A stretch of DNA of 64,000 bases from Bacteroidota bacterium (GTDB taxonomy: Bacteria > Bacteroidota > Bacteroidia > AKYH767-A > OLB10): positions 1,488,001-1,552,000 of the forward strand of contig CP064983.1 in the NCBI GenBank assembly GCA_016699635.1, read 5' to 3'. The notes under the pieces are model-generated. The model was not told the DNA's origin. It was given only the letters and a program-made list of their open reading frames with translations, and ran no database searches. The position numbers were made by a program, and so were the translations under genes. Below, one piece after another: positions 57,651 through 64,000 of the stretch; the first letter of the stretch is position 1; every line of letters starts with the position of its first letter.

Positions 57651-58475
57651 TCATTTAAGCTTTTTTAGCCCTTTCGCATTTAATAAACTTTTCATTTGGG
57701 TAATGGCAATTTGATTGAGTTGGAGTAGTCTGTCTTTTTGAGCCAAACCCTGATGAATTAAAATAGCATTAATACTTTCGAGATTCGATAACACTACTAA
57801 TTGCTCAATTGTGGCATGGTCACGGATATTTCCTTCAAGCGTAGGATTTGAATCTCTCCATTCTTTCGAAGTGATACCAAACAATGCTACATTAAGCAAA
57901 TCAGCTTCTGTGGCGTAGGTAAAGCTTGCTTGTTTGCTGCTGATGCTACCAGGAATAAGTTTTTCTTTGATGGCATCTGTATGTATATGATAGTTAACCT
58001 TGGCTAAAGTGCGTTGCAAGTTCCATTCTAATTTGAGACGGTTGTTTTCATCTTCTTTGAGGCGTTGGAATTCTTTAATTAGGTAAAGTTTGAATTCAAT
58101 AGATATCCATGATGCAAATTCAAAGGCTATATCTTTGTGAGCAAAAGTCCCTCCATATCTACCGGATTTGGAAATAATACCTATTGCACCTGTTTTTTCA
58201 ATCCACTGCTTTGAAGTTAAAACAAAACTGTTTAACCCTGCTTGTTTTCTAAACCCCTCGAATTCGATGGGATTAAAATTTGGGTTATTTAGTTGTTCCC
58301 AAAATCCTAATAGCTCAATTGTATTTCTATTCCTTAACCAATTTTGGATGATATAATCTGTTCTTTCACTGTCTTTGTGTCTTGCCAAATCAGTCAGTGA
58401 GATAAAGTCTTCTTGATTTAAATGGTAAAGAGAAATCTCAATTCCTTTTACTTCTATTTTTTTATTGGTTGACAT
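57651..58475 (-). CDS. KilA-N domain protein
   Basis: A 274-residue protein. The KilA-N/APSES-like DNA-binding domain covers residues about 5-150, with ISLTDLARHKDSERTDYIIQ, WLRNRNTIELLGFWEQLNN, GGTFAHKDIAFEFASWISIE and FKLYLIKEFQRLKE, as in phage-related KilA-N proteins. The C-terminal 120 residues are helical (NLQRTLAKVNYHIHTDAIKE). Such genes often travel with phages or other mobile DNA in Bacteroidota. It lies between two 259-bp direct repeats and has its own 180-base 5' region (58476-58655) without another gene. No integrase or transposase is present. Confidence 0.9.
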   Translation of the reverse strand: MSTNKKIEVKGIEISLYHLNQEDFISLTDLARHKDSERTDYIIQNWLRNRNTIELLGFWEQLNNPNFNPIEFEGFRKQAGLNSFVLTSKQWIEKTGAIGIISKSGRYGGTFAHKDIAFEFASWISIEFKLYLIKEFQRLKEDENNRLKLEWNLQRTLAKVNYHIHTDAIKEKLIPGSISSKQASFTYATEADLLNVALFGITSKEWRDSNPTLEGNIRDHATIEQLVVLSNLESINAILIHQGLAQKDRLLQLNQIAITQMKSLLNAKGLKKLK

Positions 58476-58655
58476 ACCTTGCAGTTATAAAACAAAGTTC
58501 AGTTCTTAAAATAACTCATTATATTCTTCATTGAATAATTCATTAGAACCATTTAATCCATGGCATTAAATATAATTAAAAAATAAAATAAGCCACAGTT
58601 GCACTTAATGAAATTTGGAAAGATTCCATTTAATTTCCCGGCAAAAACCTACCCC

Positions 58656-58914
58656 CCCCTACCTACTATTCGCAACATCTTCTTTTCCGGCTTTTACTAT
58701 TTCGCCATATTGCATTTCGTCACCGTTAAAAGATTTTAGTTTTATGCGGTAGTAGTTTGTGGTGCCTGCATCGGTTCTGTCAACAAAGGAGTAGTAGTTT
58801 ATCTGATTGTTGCGGTTGGCTTTTACCAATCCGGCTTCGCTAAAGTCGGTTCCGTTGGCAGAGCGCTCTACAATAAAATAGTTATGGTTGTCTGTAGTCT
58901 TGCACTTCCACACA
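58656..58914 (-). repeat. 259-bp direct repeat, copy B (within the intact gene)
   Basis: The matching copy inside the 3' end of the complete gene at 58659-59438. The left edge is preceded by a run of eight Cs where copy A has four. Distance between copies is 1,273 bases start to start, with 1,014 bases of unique DNA holding the KilA-N gene. Confidence 0.92.
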
Positions 58915-59438
58915 ACACTCGATGTGTTTGCATGTTGAATAACTTTCAATTCAGGGTCATCATCTTTAGAGATGGCAATGATAGAAACGGCATTGTCTGT
59001 AAGCCGCCAGGCGCGGTCAACACCCAACGATTTGAGTACAATATTTACTTTCAGAACAGGCGATTTTTCTCCTTCAACTTCGTATTTAAATTTTTTGCTT
59101 TCTGTCATATCGCTGCCTTTAACCACAAACGATTTAGCTATGGCCTCGTTTTGCATAATGTAAATAATACATTGGTCATCGGCATTGAGTTTTCCATCTG
59201 CCGCTAGGGTTACTTCTACCTGATAACGATAGTTGCCCTTTTCATTACACAGTCTGTTGTTTGATGTAAATATGGCAGAGTCGTTGCGCACTTCCCAATA
59301 ATCGGCATTGATGACACCACCGGAAACTTTAAAGGTTTCTGCTTTTTTAAAATCTACTGAATAGATTGTTTTGTCGCCTGCCTTTACAAACATGGGAGCG
59401 AATATGATAAACAGAAAAATGTATCTGAGACTTTTCAT
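58659..59438 (-). CDS. Secreted protein with C-terminal beta-sandwich domain
   Basis: A 259-residue exported protein. Signal peptide MKSLRYIFLFIIFAPMFVKA. Residues about 25-165 form a beta-rich domain (WEVRNDSAIFTSNNRL, RYQVEVTLAADGKLN). Residues about 175-250 read WKCKTTDNHNYFIVERSANG and AGTTNYYRIKLKSFNGDE, the 'hybrid'/FN3-like domain common before T9SS sorting signals; a full sorting domain itself is not seen. Function unknown. Its last 83 codons are duplicated 1.27 kb away beyond the KilA-N gene. Confidence 0.75.
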   Translation of the reverse strand: MKSLRYIFLFIIFAPMFVKAGDKTIYSVDFKKAETFKVSGGVINADYWEVRNDSAIFTSNNRLCNEKGNYRYQVEVTLAADGKLNADDQCIIYIMQNEAIAKSFVVKGSDMTESKKFKYEVEGEKSPVLKVNIVLKSLGVDRAWRLTDNAVSIIAISKDDDPELKVIQHANTSSVVWKCKTTDNHNYFIVERSANGTDFSEAGLVKANRNNQINYYSFVDRTDAGTTNYYRIKLKSFNGDEMQYGEIVKAGKEDVANSR

Positions 59439-59513
59439 CCGGTTGATTATTTAATCATACAAATATTGAAGAAATGAGCAGTCTCTTTATGCTACTTTTG
59501 CCTTACTTTTCAA

Positions 59514-60640
59514 ATGTCAGGTGTTTATATCCATATTCCTTTTTGCAGCAAGGCTTGCACCTATTGCGACTTTCATTTTTCGACACAGCTACGAAACAAA
59601 AACGCATTTATTGAAGCCCTGTTGCATGAGATAGAAGTGCAGGCACGCTATATTGATGAGGCAGTTAATACAATCTATTTTGGTGGAGGAACACCATCAT
59701 TACTTTCAGCAGCAGAGATTAACAGTATTATCGGAAAGCTAGATAAAGTGTTTAAACTTGATGTTAAAGAAATAACTTTAGAAGCCAACCCCGATAATCT
59801 TTCTGAAAAATATCTGAAAGAATTGAAGTCAACAGCAGTGAACAGACTGAGCATTGGTGTGCAGTCGTTTGAAGAAAAGAGGCTGCTGTGGATGAACAGA
59901 AGTCATACAGCAAAACAGGCAATATTTGCTATTGAGTCTGCGCTGCAAATGGGATTTAATGTTAGTGCCGATTTAATTTTTGCCTTACCTGAAATGTCAA
60001 CAGATGAATGGCAAAGGCAGTTGCAGAAGATGATAAGTTTAAAACCACATCATATTTCTGCCTATAGTTTAACGCTTGAAGAAAGAACGGTTTATCATCA
60101 TCAGGTTGCGAAGAAAAAATCAAGGAGTTAGATGATGTTAATTCGGAAGAGCAGTTTTTGCAGGCACATCAACTGTTGAGCAATGCAGGATATCATCACT
60201 ATGAAATATCGAACTACGCAAGTGCCGGACACGTTGCTTTGCACAACAGCAGCTATTGGAACGGTAAACTTTATTTAGGTCTAGGACCATCGGCTCATAG
60301 TTTTAACGGAAAAATGCGGCAATGGAATGTCAGCAACAACACTGCGTATATTAAAGCATTGAGTGCAGGAAAACTTTCTTTTGAAAGTGAAGTGCTGACA
60401 GAGGTTGACCGATACAATGAATATGTGATGACAGGCCTGAGAACAGATAAAGGCATTGAAGAAAAACAATGGAATGAATTAATGCCGTCATTGTATAAAG
60501 AGAGTTTGCAGAAAGAAATGAATGAGTTGGTTAATCAGCAATTTTTAGTTCGTGATGCTTCTCGTATATTTATACCCTTGCAGCATTGGTATAAAGCAGA
60601 TCAGTTAATCAGCAGGTTGTTTGCAACAGAAAATAGTTAA
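59514..60640 (+). CDS. hemW: Radical SAM heme chaperone HemW (frameshifted in this sequence)
   Basis: HemW is a radical-SAM-like protein that carries heme to acceptors; it was once called oxygen-independent coproporphyrinogen oxidase. The 4Fe-4S motif is CSKACTYCDFHF (Cys-x3-Cys-x2-Cys, about residue 10). FGGGTPSLL and EANPDNLSE mark the SAM-binding barrel, and the RLSIGVQSF motif follows. One A is missing from the six-A run at 60114-60119; restoring it gives VAKKKIKELDDVNSEEQ and the HemW C-terminal domain. The repaired length of about 375 residues is normal. It starts a run of plus-strand genes, with the cyclase gene six bases after it. Confidence 0.92.
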
Positions 60641-60645
60641 AAGAA

Positions 60646-61397
60646 ATGATTGCACATTTAAAAATAGGAGACGAAGAGTATTCAGCTAAGCTCAATGAGC
60701 CAATAGATATTTCTATTCCATTGCACTCCGGCAATGATAATGTTAATGCATGGTATGCACCTCCACCGGAAATTGTTCCTGTGCGCATGGATAGTTGGGT
60801 AGGCGAAGTGGCGCAAGGTGCATCAGTAAATTTCAGGAATGTGTTTTTTAACCCTCATGCACATGGTACACATACAGAGTGTGTAGGACATATCACCAAG
60901 GAGTGGGTTTCGTTAAATAAAGTATTGAAACAATTTTTCTTTTCTGCAAAGCTGATAACGGTGTTGCCAATGATTGTTGATGGCGATATGATTATTACCA
61001 AGGAAGATGTAGTTCAGGCATGGAAAAACTGTGGTGCCGAAGCATTAGTCATTCGTACATTACCTAATGACAACAGCAAACAAAGCAGACATTATTCAAA
61101 TACCAATCCGCCCTATCTGCATCATGAAGCAGCAGCGTGGATGGCAGAAAGAATATCAAACATCTGCTACTCGACCTTCCCTCTGTTGACCGCGAACAGG
61201 ATGGAGGAAAGCTGCTTGCACACAATGCATTTTGGAGTACAGGAAAAAATATTCGTTATGATTGCACTATTTCGGAAATGATTTTTGTGCCCGACCATAT
61301 TGCCGATGGACTATATTTGCTCAATATTCAGATTACTGCATTGGAGAATGATGCAAGCCCTTCCAAACCACTATTGTTTCAGTTGACTAAAAAATAA
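60646..61397 (+). CDS. Metal-dependent cyclase / arylformamidase-like protein (frameshifted in this sequence)
   Basis: A hydrolase of the cyclase family (KynB-like), about 250 residues. The metal motif is NPHAHGTHTECVGHI (His-x-Gly-Thr-His-x-Glu and a later His). PIDISIPLHSGNDNVNAWYA is the usual start. One A is missing near 61152-61153; restoring it gives WMAERNIKHLLLDLPSVDRE and continues to LFQLTKK. Family members hydrolyse N-formylkynurenine or other amides and lactones; the exact substrate is unknown. It is six bases from hemW and 11 bases from the DUF502 gene. Confidence 0.8.
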
Positions 61398-61408
61398 AAT
61401 GTGTAGAG

Positions 61409-61992
61409 ATGAAAAAACTGCTTAATTATTTCTTTCAGGGATTGTTGGTTGTTGTACCTATTGCTGTTACCATTTTAGTAATCTATAAAATCATAACCTG
61501 GATTGACAACCTGTTGCCTTTTCAGATTCCGGTTAAGTTGCCCGGCATTGGCGAAGTGAGCATTCCCGGACTTGGCATTCTTACCATTGTAGTTGCTGTA
61601 ACTGCTTTTGGTTACTTAGCTAAATTTTTGTTGCTAATCCTTTTTTTGTTTTGCTCGAACGCATGTTGGAGCGAACACCGTTGTTAAAAATTATTTACAC
61701 TTCAGTAAAAGATCTGATAGAAGCATTTGTTGGAGAGAAAAAACGATTTAATCAGCCTGTGTTGGTAACGGTAAATAAAGTGTCGGGAGTGCAGCGCATT
61801 GGTTTCATCACACAAAAAGATTTATCGGTGCTTGGCATCAGCAGTAATAAAATGGCTGTTTATCTTCCTTTCTCCTATGGTTTTAACGGGCAGTTGGTGA
61901 TAGTGCCTGCAGAGAATGTAGAGAAGATTGATGCATCAGGAACAGAGATGATGAAGTTTGTAATTTCAGGAGGTGTTACAGAAGTAGATTAA
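61409..61992 (+). CDS. DUF502 membrane protein (frameshifted in this sequence)
   Basis: A 195-residue protein of the DUF502 family. It begins MKKLLNYFFQGLLVVVPIAV with one membrane segment, then SIPGLGILTIVVAVTAFGYL with another. One T is missing from the five-T run at 61625-61629; restoring it gives AKFFVANPFFVLLERMLERT and joins to LLKIIYTSVKDLIEAFVGEK, the conserved family core. The C-terminal part, VYLPFSYGFNGQLVIVPAEN, is the cytosolic domain. The function is not known. It lies in line with hemW and the cyclase gene. Confidence 0.85.
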
Positions 61993-62002
61993 ACAAAGAA
62001 CT

Positions 62003-63601
62003 ATGAATATTTTTCGGTTTGCATTATTTGCAGCAATGTTAATTTTAATGGGGTCAGGTGTTTGTGCACAGGATTATTTTATTCCATTAAATAGAGAGTG
62101 GAACCTGCGCTATGAGCCTTTTCTTCAGACAACAAAAAGCAATAATGTTCACACTTCAATAAAGCCATACAGACATGATGAAATTATTGCTGTTGCAAAC
62201 ATTGATTCTGTTGACACAGCAAATTTCCCGATAAGTCGTTTTTCAAAAACCTTAGTCGGACGAAAAATTTTTAAAGAGCATTTAGTACAAATCAAGGATG
62301 ATGACTTTCTGATACATGCCGATTTTATTTTTGAAGGACGCATTGGCAAAGACCTTCCGGAAACAGAAACATTATTCACTAATTCAAGAGGATTCTGGCT
62401 TGGCGGAACGGCAGGAAAAAGATTTTCTTTCTCTACTACATTTTTCGAAAATCAGGCAAGGTTTCCGTCATACATTGATACGTTTGTTACACGCTACAAC
62501 ATTATTCCCGGTGAGGGGCGCATAAAAAAACAATATGGCAGCTATGATTATTCCAACGTTACAGGAACTATATCATACACCATCAACAGACATTTTAATG
62601 TGCAGTTTGGACACGATAAAAATTTTATTGGCGATGGTTATCGCTCTTTGCTTTTGTCTGATAATGCCAACAGCTATCCTTTTCTGAAAATTTCAACTAC
62701 GGCATGGAAGGTTAAGTATGTAAATTTGTTTACCGTACTCACCGACCTTCAGTTTCCTGCACCTAATGACATTGCTTTTAAAAAGAAATATGCATCATTC
62801 CATTATTTAGACCTTAACATCGGCAAACATGCATCGTTCGGAATTTTAGAAAGTGTTGTCTGGTCGGGCGACTCGGCACGTGGGCAGGGTTTTGACATTA
62901 ACTACATGAATCCTTTTGTATTTATTCGTCCTGTAGAGTTTTCAATAGGTTCGCCAGATAATATGATGCTGGGTTTTAATCTGAAAGTAAAGTTGTTTTC
63001 GAAATTGGTATTTTACGGACAGTTGATGTTGGATGAATTTAAACTATCGGAAATAAGAGACGGCAATGGATGGTATGCTAACAAGCAAGCATTTCAGTTA
63101 GGATTAAAGAGTTATGATTTGCCGATTAAAAATCTTGATGTGCTGACAGAGTTTAACTATGTAAGGCCGTTTACTTATTCGCACCGTACAACCTTTACAA
63201 ACTATGCACATTTTAATCAGTCGCTGGCACATCCTTTAGGATCAAACTTTTATGAGTCGATGTCTTTGATTAACTACAAGTATAAAAATTTTATTTTCCG
63301 TTTTCAGTTTAACTATGCTGAGACTGCAAGCGATACAGGAAATGCAAATTTGGGCAACGACATTTTCAAGAGCTACGAAACCTACACTTTTGCTTATGGT
63401 AACAGAATGCTTCAGGGGCAACGTCACAACCTGATTTATAGCGACATCAGAGCAGGATACTTAATTAACCCACGTACCAACTTATGTTTTGAGATTGGTT
63501 ATAGCTATAGGAGAATGACAACCAATAGTGAAGCAGCCACCACAAACTGGGTTTATGCAGGTATCAGGACAGCACTTTTTAACCGTTATCATGATTTTTA
63601 A
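62003..63601 (+). CDS. Outer membrane protein, capsule assembly Wzi / gliding RemB-like
   Basis: A 532-residue exported protein with signal peptide ending at GVCAQ. The rest is rich in alternating hydrophobic and aromatic strands, as expected of an outer membrane beta-barrel of about 18 strands, and ends in NWVYAGIRTALFNRYHDF with a terminal Phe. GHDKNFIGDGYRSLLLSDN is typical of the Wzi/RemB-related family. Wzi proteins bind capsule at the surface; RemB is a mobile surface adhesin in gliding Flavobacterium. I cannot tell these apart here. The next gene is a polysaccharide-type transferase, which favours a glycan role. Confidence 0.8.
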   Translation: MNIFRFALFAAMLILMGSGVCAQDYFIPLNREWNLRYEPFLQTTKSNNVHTSIKPYRHDEIIAVANIDSVDTANFPISRFSKTLVGRKIFKEHLVQIKDDDFLIHADFIFEGRIGKDLPETETLFTNSRGFWLGGTAGKRFSFSTTFFENQARFPSYIDTFVTRYNIIPGEGRIKKQYGSYDYSNVTGTISYTINRHFNVQFGHDKNFIGDGYRSLLLSDNANSYPFLKISTTAWKVKYVNLFTVLTDLQFPAPNDIAFKKKYASFHYLDLNIGKHASFGILESVVWSGDSARGQGFDINYMNPFVFIRPVEFSIGSPDNMMLGFNLKVKLFSKLVFYGQLMLDEFKLSEIRDGNGWYANKQAFQLGLKSYDLPIKNLDVLTEFNYVRPFTYSHRTTFTNYAHFNQSLAHPLGSNFYESMSLINYKYKNFIFRFQFNYAETASDTGNANLGNDIFKSYETYTFAYGNRMLQGQRHNLIYSDIRAGYLINPRTNLCFEIGYSYRRMTTNSEAATTNWVYAGIRTALFNRYHDF

Positions 63602-63709
63602 TTACACCTATATTTACAGTTGTTTTACCTGAAAAAAACTGCTATTGGCAAAATAGTACCTTTGTAGTAAATATTGAGAGATACATTTGAGCCAAACAGA
63701 TTACGCACC

Positions 63710-64000
63710 ATGATTAATATTGCTTTTAGTTGTATTACCGCTTTTATTATTACCTTTCTTGCCATACCGTCAATTATTAAGGTTGCCGTAATAAAAAATC
63801 TTTTTGATGAACCGGGCGGACGTAAGGCACATAAGGCAAGTGTTCCAACCCTTGGTGGCTTAGCCATTTTTGCCGGTGTTGTTTTTGCATTTACTTTCTG
63901 GTCTGCGGGGTTTAACCTTCAGGACACACAGTACATTATTGCAGCTTTGATAGTGATGTTTTTTATCGGAATAAAAGATGACATTGTTGAACTTCCTGCA
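63710..64000 (+). CDS. WecA/MraY-type glycosyltransferase (partial, runs off the window)
   Basis: The first 97 codons of a polytopic membrane enzyme. MINIAFSCITAFIITFLAIP is the first membrane segment. The family motifs DEPGGRKAHKASVPTLGG (substrate-side loop) and IGIKDDIVEL (start of the catalytic Asp-Asp) are seen. Such enzymes transfer a sugar-1-phosphate from a UDP-sugar to undecaprenyl phosphate, the first step of O-antigen, enterobacterial common antigen or teichoic-type polymers. The 3' end is outside the window, so the exact subfamily is open. It starts 108 bases after the Wzi-like gene; a TACCTTTG box lies at 63657-63664. Confidence 0.85.
   Translation, partial: MINIAFSCITAFIITFLAIPSIIKVAVIKNLFDEPGGRKAHKASVPTLGGLAIFAGVVFAFTFWSAGFNLQDTQYIIAALIVMFFIGIKDDIVELPA

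Noticed and set aside
13383..61397. A kynurenine pathway cluster linking the dioxygenase with the arylformamidase-like cyclase
   Set aside because: The two genes are 47 kb apart with no other pathway genes between them, so co-regulation cannot be claimed.

Overview
The window is a contiguous piece of a Bacteroidota chromosome. The evidence is AT-rich DNA, Bacteroidota-type promoter boxes (TAnnTTTG), type IX secretion and gliding genes (porZ, gldD, gldE), secreted proteins with C-terminal T9SS sorting domains, single-chain glyS, and the rimP-nusA-infB order. I cannot name the genus. Most genes are housekeeping. At least 19 genes or gene parts are broken by single-base indels, mostly in A/T homopolymers, and some of these genes are essential (infB, gltX). 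The simplest reading is residual sequencing error, so I annotate those genes as whole loci and give the break positions.

Layout. 0-9.2 kb: membrane protein, M28 peptidase, LUD/iron-sulfur protein, trhO, and the rimP-nusA-infB operon with a terminator-like hairpin in its leader. 9.3-14.2 kb: exonuclease, methyltransferase, mnmG bracketed by two parS-like palindromes, ybeY and 3-hydroxyanthranilate dioxygenase. 14.3-24.9 kb: SDR enzyme, large hybrid sensor kinase, tRNA-Cys, folB, alpha-amylase, gltX and an M1 aminopeptidase. 25.0-31.6 kb: a zone of five arrays of palindromic intergenic repeats around an ECF sigma/DoxX/lipoprotein operon, a GxxExxY nuclease-like gene, gene fragments, a decarboxylase and an AhpD-like protein. 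31.7-45 kb: tRNA-Phe, response regulator, glyS, YfhO-like membrane protein, a RES/Xre toxin-antitoxin pair, a glycosyltransferase, porZ and a tyrosine phenol-lyase-type enzyme. 45-53.3 kb: a small lipoprotein, gldD-gldE-ssb, a very large T9SS-exported metalloprotease and a T9SS-exported serine hydrolase.

53.3-58.9 kb is an accessory island: DUF3606-like protein, higBA, a compact four-gene operon with an HNH nuclease and a methyltransferase-HIT fusion, and a KilA-N gene lying between two near-identical 259-bp direct repeats that duplicate the 3' end of the neighbouring secreted-protein gene. 59.5-64 kb returns to core genes: hemW, a cyclase, DUF502, a Wzi/RemB-like outer membrane protein and the start of a WecA/MraY-type transferase.

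The best candidates for undescribed biology are the repeat zone with its GxxExxY gene, the HNH/methyltransferase-HIT operon, the KilA-N cassette with its duplicated target end, the parS pair around mnmG, and the possible attenuator ahead of rimP-nusA-infB.
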